A stretch of 64,000 bases of DNA from Barthelona sp. PCE. Lineage: Eukaryota; Metamonada: BaSk clade. The DNA lies in NCBI GenBank assembly GCA_040285745.1, contig JAUFOR010000008.1, positions 1,364,001 through 1,428,000 of the forward strand, in the 5' to 3' direction. Shown here in pieces: positions 13,901 to 21,596 of this stretch; position 1 is the stretch's first letter, and every line of letters begins with the position of its first letter. Position numbers and translations under genes: made by a program. The notes under the pieces were generated by a model. It searched no databases. It was not told where the DNA came from and saw only the letters and a list, made by a program, of their open reading frames with translations.

Positions 13901-13948
13901 CAGACTGTTGGAGATATTCAATCAACCAAACAATTATCTTTACTCTAA
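4961..13948 (+). CDS. VPS13: VPS13-family bridge-like lipid transfer protein
   Basis: The 2,995-residue protein begins MFEGLVSSLLSKILGDYIEN and continues NLNTDNLRI, the Chorein_N signature of VPS13. An in-frame TTG 12 codons upstream is not needed, so ATG 4961 is chosen. A long run of amphipathic beta-rich repeats with acidic linkers (for example about residues 800-850) fills the groove region. A VPS13-adaptor-binding/SHR-BD-like region follows (roughly residues 1900-2400), then an ATG2_C-like amphipathic helix region with GVGKGVVGLAAKP (about residues 2810-2840) and a C-terminal PH-like domain. Length matches VPS13 (about 3,100 residues). The family moves phospholipids in bulk at membrane contact sites; that role is inferred from homology. 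It ends tail to tail with the TTLL gene, with overlapping stop codons. Confidence 0.95.
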   Translation: MFEGLVSSLLSKILGDYIENLNTDNLRIGLFGGKVELNNLVLKETCLQEFFPALKVKKGVLGSLQLTVPWRNLKSRPVIVDMSDLFILTTTDTEFEVSPGDLQKSIEAALIKKQKLLEFYEEGVKEAEQLALEESGKKKKKKKGFVDNIVTLILNNLQITLRNIHIKVDDTSVASHNCAIGITLNSFRIKSCDKDFNEMFIEGKPDEIYKKANLDGFSLYCNHGSSFEFFKNDVFVGVDDFKDFMRSQIPNSDNKNDPMRDHIYILEPVSFDLELTLNREGFAFDGITPQVIANLGLQNLNLKINDRQMSCLMEIADFSSEFVKRFTWKDYRPTVTVMEDRMAWWKFAIEYAKKTSATKIAWTLTDGFFEERRRDRLAYIALINQAKEIGPIKAEDLSEEQEELKSLIESRYSLSDLIFFRKCADVELKGLLRRYEESLESAGMFARKQKKAALAELMQGLSDEERLELYRSVDDFEIDEGAVDTDVPDDYIKIQSKFCMESVSVALAKAATQKAFATVALSDIKGGLTINDFGTIDVDFALGDLSLSNLKQQRLFGLLEVSNDLLTSHVVLNPIPDESKQINPDLKLDLHLEETYIVTDFGFIGDVISFFANDTPSELKELASKAADASVSKYDDYSAKATEAMYEALQNRKMMELNIDLCAPSIIVPRNSLDSLVIKPGRLFLNSVEMENMYDTYERFNLSLQQTSMYIVEGNFSQLSFTEFVQTVCTSTGNSLLKPIELDCAFARNINGEDRENTGMIVDVILKPVLMRLSDADIHFLVDLGVEYIKKLDMLKPETTDMVEANIITIVDAPKKPTKEIVEKVEVVEVETNTDMLDMLSKYVEMSISLKFEALHIDLVRECETFAKISFGGLNCDVKKYPHGMHVNTSFGSLGIVPTGTATPLLYCGDDKGELLSFNMEMYSHHPVTEHIINMRSIETLQSIDVSLGKLSFDVNREFVFDMILFGLDMLDYMKYAGLITEESKDVELEINSDATNDAEIDVVDDLVPIHSNGVYDIVKKTSVKYSFDGLSLSLSKNNGVLASASITGLCGVLEMDMDGLFLKTVIDGIDFIYFDGDDCIPIISSPDQFLSVRLGIPTDGVMNINAELGTLKICFVLKCLLGIADYATESSAINKVFSLYSTDAVSAASQKADEAAENLKEVTTLPNVALSLKAVEVIVPRNSIQQETGLRLKLDSLDVTVATEEAVLTFGGIGCDLYENEDILSLWKGTAMNIVCGMNLDELDFDISVNIAKSCFDLSLHELSILLTVLENFSEKPSIENHQSLSSKIDERLQSFLPASRINSSDGSLSSAHEILQAKEESQKEVVEATGDAKVLHLKFDFNFDGFDVTLEELLKFHAGSFATNGDIKGSDIIVNLTYDDFAIYPLDGEHAILRIGMEGVDDINDIMVGLTLSEAAIDIDLTVLGCYASISPDFVTNALKYVDDLQAILKPADSEKEIAAEEADDKIIQKTKKEVDKVETKPKIITGRVLIQPIIFTLYSTDCTLMLESTVNASFNMNATGSSDGLLGDLGFKVLVSAGIKFCPYTCIDPSKLTSIIDGIICTISSTPDLNSSEMELMKRPNINMILGSTDEPVSKEEQEDDVEEGLSVLRQHVIEDCGQSLITLNFQRVEMRISYQQILAIVALTNLFTETLKTIAKKEMDMVSVEVDVDAEDFEVLLPADELFEPIPNEDGKQEEESFVEQVPRKKKGLTIFLDGEPCSLTLINDQSSHMTVPLLRFMFFFRGASVVINPEEKLLFAVTDSISFNIGYWSPLVSAWESLVEPMSFYCSFLQGSGLNDLAVVFYNTFGINITTRSFDVLSASFISFTNELSKKEVRNTSPLQIVSHLEQDFTVILSDGRNENRLDVSKNSVVDLDCAYRTLVIEGFNCEDLVVDLNRSGATFVRSNHPILRHIEVFTQMSDLQKIVHIRTPSLVTNHTDQTVMFTVCDRTMMAVEPNQTVGLPMETFLTPSSTLKLSSSNKVIPFAVDNHQIAVNGRMHYIEVKARTLYLDIHVHPPLQIVNRMPFELKATVRIEDGVEHDLFSGASKLVHVGFNTSATLIIDSFEWPITFNGKSRVLKFEEKYSSAPSNLLGQGFVMSQVVEKHGNLQCVRAEFYVSHFIQNWCSLPLFIKQSKDEHFIPHFMGQEMLSFNNFPGFMYGSLDKSSNVTLAYSENPEGAKTFDVNLDTFGADQSEEIDGFALGLSTNPGTKEFTGSKILKIVNRFVIQSEVTDLGISLYENEHFDVAETLEIRSPDMDADDLKLKFKLGDDEVGPFKFTSASQHRFELNGRYMFAKSIFKGSQFYVSVKEAKPPVVFYNKTHVDIGFSEVVMRDEKPIQSEVMFIAPHDNRDYCTLNSSISDVVFMLSIAGTCLKFDLKKPLIDSLFEAGDQDFLVYSVFDGQTQHIAIYECPFGYQRKKIVEKEPMKVEVSLVHIGVSFIDETPQELFLLEVVNFKLSLQKFETRMILDLKLGDLQLDDLRCKANEKFVIHKKRELGNQNSQRDLFHLLFIKNTRVPNYIELLEVLLREICVKVTGSLLHSIKDIVALFDVAPVLESLALLTDSKSNEAAQEEKLKDELQQIDTTLVFGKFLVHPIQVNLSLQNFNLDDFMTIPIVNALSGILSSISDFPFTLKSLELNNFIMQSSVFVSLIKSQIFSNLAMNVAKLIGSLDIIGNPLSLLNSVGFGVKSLFYSPFSAEVTSVDTFFKSVFAGGELFVVSVLSGVTNSVTSVVGSIENGFAILSADDEFQEELRVRNAQQVDHIGDGIIQGVSILGTSILDGIVGVVAQPVRGAQNEGFFGAIKGVGKGVVGLAAKPLAGSLSLASKVVVGAKNTFVNSADPYCYRFPRWLVPGKPIVDYLMCCEGAGLQVCLKETNDDFNDDVLMYYCRHEDKVLLMTRRTVLIVRVPPVDHCGTELKVLDSVSYSDVIEIVAARNGVLSFNKQKGGLFSVFSSNALTFQMANEEVAAQVAKNAKQTVGDIQSTKQLSLL

Positions 13949-16149
13949 TTAGCATTTACCTTGTGATTGCTGATGTTTTTTCCCTGTAGCGTCATCTTAC
14001 TGCTGTTTGGATCAGTAAACTTAGAAAATATATTATGTTTCACACCTGCAAATATACACTTCCAATTATTGTTTCCGAAGTCGGCCTCAAACTTTTTCAT
14101 AAACTCATCATCCAGTGAATGGTTGAAGCTCTTCTCGTACTCTTTTGTGGACTGTTCACCCTCATCAACTTCTACCTTGGGGTTTCTAATAATCTTTCCT
14201 GTCTTGGTATCAATATGTTGTATAAATAATTCTTCAAGTATAGGAACAAGATCATTGAACGCAGTTGTCACCATGTCTTCCATTACTGGAGTGTTTTTGA
14301 TAAAGGTGGGGCTGGAGTTCACTTCCAACAACCATACACCTCCGCTAACATCAATAAGGAAGTCGAAACCGAACAACTCAAACGTAAAATCACGATGTGT
14401 GATACTGCTTTGACACTCGAGCATTGTTTCGATAACAATCTCTTTCATTCGTTCTTGGATTGAATCAAAGGTTACATTCGTTTTTGTTTGTGAAATATAG
14501 CCAACAAATTGATCAACCGACCACATATTGCCTGCTTCATCATAATTTTCTGCATTCTGCTGCACACAGTTGTTTGAAAGGTGAATAAAAGGATCCAGTG
14601 ATTGAGTATCGTAGTTCGTTGAGCATAATCTAAAGTAGCACCCGTCGAAAAAGAATATCTGAAGCGGGTTAATGGATGTCACAAGTACCCATTGACGGAT
14701 ATCAAACTTCTTGTTTTGTAAAAGAAGAGGCTCCTCACAATATTGTTGCAGCAAAAATGAAGAATTGTTCCGCAGTGATGTTAAAAAATTCATATCTCCA
14801 ACGACCTCAATCCCGCGCCCTCTTGATAGCTTTCCGGGCTTTAGAATCCACAGATTGTCACCGTTAAACACTGGAGTAATGAGCTTGTTGACCTCTCTCA
14901 TAACACGCCTGTATGTTGCTTCATAGTCTTTAACAAGAACGTTAAGCCCATTAAGTAGCGTGACAACTACGTTTTTAGATGGATTAAGCCCAATAAACCA
15001 CTCGCACGGTGTTTTATGCATCTGCTTAGTTTGACCACCTTCCACTGAGTACGTCATGTCGAGTGCCTGTTTGAATTTGGAGCTGTTTCTGATGAGTACG
15101 TTCTCGTGAATAGTCCAGTCATCCAACAAAAGCTGCCACTCAATTCCAGATAGTGCTACAATATCCGGCGATGGCCAGCTTGTCTGGGGAATATCAATAC
15201 GTGCAATAAAACTCTTTAGGGCGATGAATGAACGTAAATTTAACAGCATTGGATCCTCGATGAAGCTCTGAAATGAAAAAACTGGACATTCACATGGTAG
15301 ATGTTTAAGCAGAAAAGAAACAATATAATTCTGCTTAAAATGGAATAAAAAGTCAAAACAATCAGGTAAACTTTCCAAATTATAAGATTTCGGAAAAAAG
15401 TCGGTTCTTTCTCTTAACTTTTGAAACAAACCAATTTTTGTTGTTAAACAACCTGTTGACGCAAAATGGTTAACAATTTGTGTTTTTCCGAGTACTGTTT
15501 TCCTCCATACACGTCTTACAGTCATTTTGAAATTAAAATGTTCCGATTCTACATCTTCATTACTTATCCAATCCCTCTCCGCAAAGTTACGCTGCATGTC
15601 AATGTATACAGGGCTTATCGTGTACAACATTGCATTTATAGGATAACCCATTGCCTTTTTGTATTTGAGGGTTGTTTCGGGTTTCAAGGCTTTTACCAAT
15701 AGCCTACGCTCTTTTGGCTTAGAAAGTCTATCCAGTGTATTTGAGCGCCGCAGTTTCTTTGCTGGCTTGGGATCGTCCGTTGAACTAGGAGATTCCGTTC
15801 TAGCTACAGAAGAAGAACGTTTTAACTTTGTTTTAATTGCTTTTAACTTGTTTTTAGACTTATCTCCACGTGGAGTTAGACTCTTTGGCGTATCTTCTGC
15901 CTTTGTATCTCTTCGCATTTTGGCCAAAATCTGAGTCTGCAATTTTTTTTTGAATGCCTTCGTACGGACTTCTTTGAGAAGTTCCTGTTCGCGGCTCTTC
16001 TGATTCTTCTGACTTAGCTTGTTCAAATATTCTTCATATCGCTGAGAGAACTTACTAACAGATTTTTTTGATGACCCTTGTAGATCTAGCACTTTTCGGT
16101 TTCTTTCGGCTAATGAAATGGCGCCCTGTTGCTCGTCTTCGCTGGTCAT
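13945..16149 (-). CDS. TTLL3: Tubulin-tyrosine-ligase-like protein, TTLL3/8-type (probable tubulin glycylase)
   Basis: A 734-residue protein. Residues 1-170 are Lys/Arg/Ser-rich and probably disordered or microtubule-binding. The TTL ATP-grasp domain occupies about 400-650: NLWILKPGKLSRGRGI (about 429), KFDIRQWVLVTSINPLQIFF (about 480), IHLSNNCVQ, a FELFGFDFLI block (about 590) and LLEVNSSPTFIKNTPV (about 608) carrying the metal-binding Glu and Asn. The IHLSNNxVQ and SSPT-xxxx-TPV combination is typical of TTLL3/TTLL8 rather than of polyglutamylases. Such enzymes add glycine to tubulin in axonemes. Its TAG stop overlaps the TAA of VPS13. ATP-grasp ligase activity is near certain; glycine specificity is inferred. 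Confidence 0.88.
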   Translation of the reverse strand: MTSEDEQQGAISLAERNRKVLDLQGSSKKSVSKFSQRYEEYLNKLSQKNQKSREQELLKEVRTKAFKKKLQTQILAKMRRDTKAEDTPKSLTPRGDKSKNKLKAIKTKLKRSSSVARTESPSSTDDPKPAKKLRRSNTLDRLSKPKERRLLVKALKPETTLKYKKAMGYPINAMLYTISPVYIDMQRNFAERDWISNEDVESEHFNFKMTVRRVWRKTVLGKTQIVNHFASTGCLTTKIGLFQKLRERTDFFPKSYNLESLPDCFDFLFHFKQNYIVSFLLKHLPCECPVFSFQSFIEDPMLLNLRSFIALKSFIARIDIPQTSWPSPDIVALSGIEWQLLLDDWTIHENVLIRNSSKFKQALDMTYSVEGGQTKQMHKTPCEWFIGLNPSKNVVVTLLNGLNVLVKDYEATYRRVMREVNKLITPVFNGDNLWILKPGKLSRGRGIEVVGDMNFLTSLRNNSSFLLQQYCEEPLLLQNKKFDIRQWVLVTSINPLQIFFFDGCYFRLCSTNYDTQSLDPFIHLSNNCVQQNAENYDEAGNMWSVDQFVGYISQTKTNVTFDSIQERMKEIVIETMLECQSSITHRDFTFELFGFDFLIDVSGGVWLLEVNSSPTFIKNTPVMEDMVTTAFNDLVPILEELFIQHIDTKTGKIIRNPKVEVDEGEQSTKEYEKSFNHSLDDEFMKKFEADFGNNNWKCIFAGVKHNIFSKFTDPNSSKMTLQGKNISNHKVNAN

Positions 16150-16392
16150 GCTACATAAGCGTACGAGAAATGAAAGAGGGTGTTTAATCCGAATACAAAA
16201 AAATGATCATATTCTGCTATAATCACTTAAAAAACAAACTCTTTGCAAGTAACCGGCATTTACATACCATTGCATGCATTTGGAAAGAATATATCTAGTA
16301 AATTACAAACCTGCATTTGAATAAAGTATATTTACTGGTATATAATCAAAAATACAAGATGTTTTGCGAGTATTGACATGGCTGAGAAGTAT

Positions 16393-17037
16393 TTATGGAA
16401 TGTAAATACCCGGCTGTCCGGGCATCATTCCTGGCTGTTGCATGGGCATCATAGGCTGACCTGGCATCATCCCTGGCTGTTGCATAGGCATCATAGGCTG
16501 TCCGGGCATCATTCCTGGCTGTTGCATGGGCATCATAGGCTGACCTGGCATCATTCCTGGCTGTTGCATAGGCATCATAGGCTGACCTGGCATCATACCT
16601 GGCTGTTGCATGGGCATCATAGGTTGTTGCATGGGCATCATGGGCTGTTGCATAGGCATCATACCTGGTTGCTGCATTGGAACACCCATACCAGGATTAT
16701 ATTGAATTCCTTCACGAGCCATACGCTGTTGCTGTGATCTCATGTGATTTAAGCTCCTTTGCTGTTCCTTGGCAATGCGTCGATTGTGAGCCACAGCTCT
16801 ATTATGAGCCCTCTGATTCTCCTTTTGCTGTCTCTTCTGATTAGCAATCATTCTATTATGAGCTTTAATTTGTTCTTTTTGTTGGTGTCTCTGGTTTGCC
16901 AAACGTCTATTATGTGCTCGTTTACCATTCATAGAGGAGGTAGTTGTTACCATTGCAAGAGGGTCAGGAAAACCTTGTGCATCGACTGGTGCACCACCGT
17001 GAGGATGACCTGTTCCAAAATTAACGTGAAAATTCAT
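16393..17037 (-). CDS. Low-complexity protein with basic 18-residue repeats and a Met/Gln/Pro tandem-repeat tail
   Basis: A 214-residue frame from ATG 17037. After about 38 residues come three roughly 18-residue repeats starting AHNR (AHNRRLANQRHQQKEQ, AHNRMIANQKRQQKENQ, AHNRAVAHNRRIAKEQQ), very rich in Arg, Lys, Gln and Asn. The C-terminal half is a repeat of MQQPGMMPGQPMMP. No signal peptide or membrane segment is evident and I recognise no family. A role in RNA granules or surface or cytoskeletal assembly is possible but not shown. The antisense frame across the repeats (His/Trp/Leu-rich) is a shadow. Confidence 0.7.
   Translation of the reverse strand: MNFHVNFGTGHPHGGAPVDAQGFPDPLAMVTTTSSMNGKRAHNRRLANQRHQQKEQIKAHNRMIANQKRQQKENQRAHNRAVAHNRRIAKEQQRSLNHMRSQQQRMAREGIQYNPGMGVPMQQPGMMPMQQPMMPMQQPMMPMQQPGMMPGQPMMPMQQPGMMPGQPMMPMQQPGMMPGQPMMPMQQPGMMPGQPMMPMQQPGMMPGQPGIYIP
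16418..16680. repeat. 42-bp tandem repeat (five units) plus 21-bp half-units
   Basis: Five consecutive 42-base units are read directly at 16418-16459, 16460-16501, 16502-16543, 16544-16585 and 16586-16627, differing at a few positions (gcatgggcat/gcataggcat, ctgacct/ctgtccg). They are followed by 21-base half-units to about 16680. On the minus strand they encode the 14-residue unit MQQPGMMPGQPMMP. Near identity at third positions indicates recent expansion or homogenisation. Confidence 0.95.
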
Positions 17038-17753
17038 GAAAAAAGGGGTTGAAAATAATAAATCAAGAAGATTGATGCTTCAATGGTTAATATAATACCG
17101 TCACAGTTTTAGTTATCTAATATACAAACCTATTATGCTATATAAAACTCTGCATGAACTTCCTAAACCACAAAAACTGTTTTAGCCAGATAATACAGTA
17201 AATCATGAACACTAGCTGCCAAATCAATGTACAGTTTAACATTCCATTCGATTAAACAATAATAAGTCAAAAAAACGACATGAACTTGATGTAATTTCTT
17301 TAACTACAATATTTGTTGTTGGCGATATTGTGAATTGCAAAATGTGATGCACACTAGAACTTTGTATTCATAATTCAGGAATTAGACCAAAAATACTAAG
17401 CTGTGATAAGATAAAACTTTGCAGGTTTTCATATTATTTATTAATATCCATAAGTCTAGTCAATTCCTCCACTAAAATGATTCCAAACAGCAAAAAAACC
17501 TGTGCAGATATACATAGTGCAATATTCTTTCCTCAGTTCCAGTCTTGTCTCATTCTTATTCAACTCTAAATATGAATGCTACATCCATCTCATCACCGAA
17601 TTTAGTACCCTATTGTGAGTAATGCATCTTTAAAAGACTGAACTTATGGCTTGTAAAACGTTAATCTTCCCTTTCTAAAACGAGGGTAGCGCTTATCACT
17701 GTAACATACCTGTATTGCCTGTAATTCCACCCAACTTATCCATTTTTTAACCA
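17038..17753. other. Longest intergenic stretch: divergent region between the repeat protein and Pumilio
   Basis: 716 bases of AT-rich sequence with stop codons in all frames. I looked for tRNA A/B boxes and for small ORFs with ATG starts and found nothing convincing. No hairpin stands out. The unusual length for this compact window could reflect long 5' leaders, a bidirectional promoter or an unrecognised non-coding RNA. Confidence 0.4.
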
Positions 17754-19295
17754 ATGTCATACAACAGAGACGATATATTTAATACATCATCATCCTCGAT
17801 AGGTAGCGTCGTTCCAAGTGTGGACGTAACATGCTTAGTATCGAGCTTGTTGTCTAGATCGCTTAGTGCACCAATATCTCAAGCTTCAGATGATGATATC
17901 GATTATGAGAACGATGAGATGTACAACTACTTGGGATATGACTATGAGTTCGACAGAGAACCTTCAACCAGCCTAGCACAGTCGACGATTATTAACGACA
18001 TGCTCAGTGATGATGAAGATTTCTTCTTGGCCTCACCCATTCAACCAGAGCTATCTGTCAATCAACCACCTTCTCCCTTGCAACTAATGGAGAGTCCCCC
18101 ACCTGGGGTATCAAAGCATCACTCACCAAAGCCTCAAGCTTTTCTTAAATCACCAAATAAGCCTCCCAGATCCCCTCAGAATCGCGTTAATATCGGCGCA
18201 CCAATCATCTCAACATCACCCACAGCACGCATAGACTTTGGTTCGTCCCCAATGGCCCCAGGAATCCTACTCCAGAACAACAACTCACCGCTCGACGTTC
18301 CGCTTAATGGTAACATTGTTCGCCACGCTACGTCACAGAAGGGCATGACATATCTGCAACAAACTATTAGCCAGGGATCTCCGGAGACAATCGCGTCGAT
18401 TACTCAGGAAATCATCAACAGTAACGCAGTTCATGTGCTCATGGCTGACCCTCATGGTAACTATATTGCCCAAAAGTTGTTCAGACACACTAGTGAGCCC
18501 CTGCGTGTACTTATGCTTCAGCAGGTTGGAACAACATTACCTCAAATTGCGTGCAGCACACATGGAACAAGATCGATTCAGGCTGCTATTGAGTATTCAC
18601 AATCGTTTGACAGTAAGGACATAATTATCCAAAGTCTTTCCACGTGTCTATATGAGCTCATGACAAATCAGAACGCCGTTCACTCTGTTCATAAATGGCT
18701 CGCCACATGGCCCATGCTCTGTAAGCCAATATTTGACGTTTCATTAGAGAGAAGCTATGATCTTGCAATTGATAAGCATGGTTGCTGTGTTTTGCAGCGA
18801 GTTTTGAATTCATCACATACATCTGCAGTAATCGTTATCATTCATTCATTGCTTGAACATTTCTTGGGTTTAACTAAACATCAGTACGGTAATTATGTCG
18901 TTCAATGCGTACTTAAATTAGATTCTGTTGATCTCACAGAGGTACACAAGTTATATGTCAACAACTTAGTTAATTTGTCATACAACAAGTTTAGTTCCAA
19001 TGTTGTTGAAAAACTATTCACTAACCCTAATGTTTCTGCAGTTTTAAGAGCTGCATTTGTAAGTGAGATTGCCAATTCAAATGACCTATTACGTTTGGTA
19101 AGTCATTCTTTTGGTAACTATGTTGTTCAAAAGGCAATTGATATGGCACAAGGAGAAAATGCAACCATTTTTGAAAATCGACTTAGGAAACATGTTACTA
19201 CATTAAGAGAAACACCTGGTGGTAACCGTATAGCATCAAAATTAGATGAGAACCTAAATGGAGGATCATCATATCGTGCTAAAAGAAGAAGGTAG
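17754..19295 (+). CDS. PUF: Pumilio (PUF) RNA-binding protein
   Basis: A 513-residue protein with an acidic, Ser/Pro-rich N-terminal half and a C-terminal Pumilio homology domain of eight repeats (about 185-500). RNA-facing triplets can be read: repeat 2 DPHGNYIAQK (N,Y,Q), repeat 3 STHGTRSIQA (T,R,Q), repeat 5 DKHGCCVLQR (C,C,Q), repeat 6 HQYGNYVVQC (N,Y,Q), repeat 7 NKFSSNVVEK (S,N,E), repeat 8 HSFGNYVVQK (N,Y,Q). Repeats 1 and 4 are degenerate. By the PUF code repeats 8-7-6 read UGU, repeat 5 probably A, and repeats 3-2 AU, giving UGUANAU. PUF proteins bind 3'-UTRs and repress or localise mRNAs. The gene is convergent with the downstream ABC transporter, 18 bases between stops. Confidence 0.93.
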   Translation: MSYNRDDIFNTSSSSIGSVVPSVDVTCLVSSLLSRSLSAPISQASDDDIDYENDEMYNYLGYDYEFDREPSTSLAQSTIINDMLSDDEDFFLASPIQPELSVNQPPSPLQLMESPPPGVSKHHSPKPQAFLKSPNKPPRSPQNRVNIGAPIISTSPTARIDFGSSPMAPGILLQNNNSPLDVPLNGNIVRHATSQKGMTYLQQTISQGSPETIASITQEIINSNAVHVLMADPHGNYIAQKLFRHTSEPLRVLMLQQVGTTLPQIACSTHGTRSIQAAIEYSQSFDSKDIIIQSLSTCLYELMTNQNAVHSVHKWLATWPMLCKPIFDVSLERSYDLAIDKHGCCVLQRVLNSSHTSAVIVIIHSLLEHFLGLTKHQYGNYVVQCVLKLDSVDLTEVHKLYVNNLVNLSYNKFSSNVVEKLFTNPNVSAVLRAAFVSEIANSNDLLRLVSHSFGNYVVQKAIDMAQGENATIFENRLRKHVTTLRETPGGNRIASKLDENLNGGSSYRAKRRR

Positions 19296-19313
19296 TAAAT
19301 CAATTTTTATTTT

Positions 19314-21356
19314 TTACAATTTTGAACGTAATTTACGCATACATAACAGTATAATAACAATACCAAACGCAACTAGTGCAGCAAAATCTCGCCAAATATC
19401 CATGAAACCGAGTCCTCTGGTTGTAATAGAACGACTACAATTTGTAGCATAGTAAGTAGGAATTAAATATGTGAAATATCTAATCCAAGGCAGCAAAATA
19501 TCGACAGAACTGATGATACCACTGAGCAACAAAGCAGGAATAACACTTAAAATAACCAATAAAAAGGATGCAAGTGAATCATTTCCACTAAAAGTAGAGA
19601 TGAAAACGCCTAAAGCAAGTGAAACGATGGACAGAATTATCAAAACAACAAATAGAAGAGGGATAGATCCTTTAACCTCTACATCAAAGATTATAAATGC
19701 CGTCGCAGCTGCGAGGAAAATTTGAACAATAAGCAAAATAATTTGAGGAGAGAAATAACCCAATACTAGGTGGCGTGCCTGGACACCGGCAACGTACATG
19801 CGTTCCAAACAACCATTCTGTCTGTAAGAAATGAAAAGGTTTGCAAGGAAAATTATTGACATAATGTAAACAACAAAGACAAACAGACCTGGTGTGAGGA
19901 AATCTGCCAATGTGTCATCAACAGATGTCATGTACAACCCATTATCGAAAGAAAGAGGGAGTGTAGGGGCTGATTGACCAAAGTTATTAGTAAGAAAGGC
20001 ACTCATTATATCTACAAGCTTTTGACGCAATTCGACAGCCACTGATTGGTCTGCGTAATCAAGACGGATGTCTATTGGGATGTCTAACGAGACATTGGTG
20101 AGGGAAGCACCAAAATCGACCGGTAGGTGGACGATTGCGCTGAGACCAGCTTCTATAACGTTGTCTAACGCCAAGTCCATCGTTGTATACTGTGTGAGGG
20201 AGTACAGTTCCTTCTCCTCCTTCATCAGAGCGGTAAAGCTCGCTGACAAAGCTGAGTCATCAGAATCGACCCAGCCAACTGATACACCGCTAACAGAGCC
20301 TCCCAGGACCGAGTTAAGGATGATCATCATGAAGATTGGCATCATAATTGAAAACATAAGCAAGCGGCGTGATGACACAAGAGTTTTGGCGTGTTTTCTG
20401 AATATACCACTAACAAAGCGAGGTTTACCTCTCTTAAGAGTACTTGCAGTCATTGCAATAACATCAGCATCACCTATGTTAACCTGAGAGTGTCTTTTTT
20501 CATTGACTTCATCATTAACAATTTTTTCAGTAACTTCTAAAGGATATTCATTAATTACTGTTCCATTTTCATCAACTGTATGGACTGCAACCTTCTCCTG
20601 GTGGGTAGCCAGCAGTAAAAATACATCATTCAGATTGTCACACTGATATTTGTCCAAGAGTCGCATAGGATGGTTCTGATCAAGAATGTGGCCTTCGCGC
20701 ATAAAGATAACCTCGTCACCCCGCATGGCGCTCTCAAGGTTGTGATCTGTTTGAATCACAGTGACACCAGACTCCTGAGTGATGAGACGCAGATACTTCA
20801 TTACACGCTCACGAGATACAACATCCAAGCCTGCAAGACATTCGTCCAAAAGGAGGAGCTTTGGCTTGTGTAGAAGAGCGGTTGCAAGAGCTACACGACG
20901 ACGTTGTCCACCTGATAGAGTGTTGAGAACACGATCCATGGATATATCTTCCATACCAAGAAAGGTCATGATCTCCTGGGCCTTACCCTTGACATCTCCT
21001 TCAACTCCGTAAAGGTTGGCAAAAAATAGAACGTTGTCAGCAATAGTTAGTCGATCAAAAACACCACTGTATTGTGGAAGGTACCCAATATCTCGTGTGG
21101 TAACATTAACCTTGAGGGATCCCGTTTTTGGGGCCAGAAGTCCCAAAATCAAGCTGATTAATGTTGTTTTACCAGCACCACTGGGTGCTAAAAGACTAAC
21201 AATCGTTCCCTTTTTAATTTGAAGGTCAATATTCTTTAAAACCTTATGATCACCCGTATATGAGAATGATAGATTGTTAATATCAACAACATATTCCTCT
21301 TCACCGTTATTTACGTCAACAATACAACCATTTGATGTATCAACGACGTCTGCCAT
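19314..21356 (-). CDS. ABC half-transporter with ABC-2 type membrane domain (ABCH/ABC-2 exporter-like)
   Basis: 680 residues, nucleotide-binding domain first. Walker A APSGAGKTT is at 57-65, Q-loop Q95 in GYLPQ, signature LSGGQRRR at 147-154, Walker B LLLLDE at 167-172 and the switch His in TDH at 205. All catalytic residues are present. A linker of about 120 residues leads to a first membrane helix (about 335-355), a soluble loop, then five or six helices (about 460-680). A single NBD-TMD order with ABC-2 membrane fold fits subfamily G/H-like exporters and bacterial-type ABC-2 exporters; the LLAPSGAGKTT and DECLAGLD motifs favour the latter or ABCH. It would work as a homodimer. The substrate is not predictable. 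Confidence 0.88.
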   Translation of the reverse strand: MADVVDTSNGCIVDVNNGEEEYVVDINNLSFSYTGDHKVLKNIDLQIKKGTIVSLLAPSGAGKTTLISLILGLLAPKTGSLKVNVTTRDIGYLPQYSGVFDRLTIADNVLFFANLYGVEGDVKGKAQEIMTFLGMEDISMDRVLNTLSGGQRRRVALATALLHKPKLLLLDECLAGLDVVSRERVMKYLRLITQESGVTVIQTDHNLESAMRGDEVIFMREGHILDQNHPMRLLDKYQCDNLNDVFLLLATHQEKVAVHTVDENGTVINEYPLEVTEKIVNDEVNEKRHSQVNIGDADVIAMTASTLKRGKPRFVSGIFRKHAKTLVSSRRLLMFSIMMPIFMMIILNSVLGGSVSGVSVGWVDSDDSALSASFTALMKEEKELYSLTQYTTMDLALDNVIEAGLSAIVHLPVDFGASLTNVSLDIPIDIRLDYADQSVAVELRQKLVDIMSAFLTNNFGQSAPTLPLSFDNGLYMTSVDDTLADFLTPGLFVFVVYIMSIIFLANLFISYRQNGCLERMYVAGVQARHLVLGYFSPQIILLIVQIFLAAATAFIIFDVEVKGSIPLLFVVLIILSIVSLALGVFISTFSGNDSLASFLLVILSVIPALLLSGIISSVDILLPWIRYFTYLIPTYYATNCSRSITTRGLGFMDIWRDFAALVAFGIVIILLCMRKLRSKL

Positions 21357-21596
21357 GTATTCAGTCCTACCAAGATTAGTCAGCTTAAAAACTGTAATTT
21401 AAAACAGAAAAAAGTGAAATTAACTTAAACAAAAAGAAAAGAAATAGCATCTTAAGGTACTTTATTTCTGATTTTGGGAAACATAAGGGTCTTTTAGACA
21501 TATAAGTACAAATCGTTTACTTCAAGAATCCTCTGAAAAACCGAAAAAAAAAAGTTTTCGAATTTTTAACTCTTTCACTGCAGAAAACTATCTTAA

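Noticed and set aside
16378-16737. Plus-strand His/Trp/Leu-rich repeat ORF starting MAEKYLW
   Set aside because: It is the antisense reading of the 42-bp repeat; the minus strand gives a longer frame with a coherent N-terminal domain.
17038-17753. Search for tRNA genes in the long intergenic regions
   Set aside because: No GGTTCRA-type B box with a matching A box and acceptor stem was found on either strand in the intergenic regions inspected.
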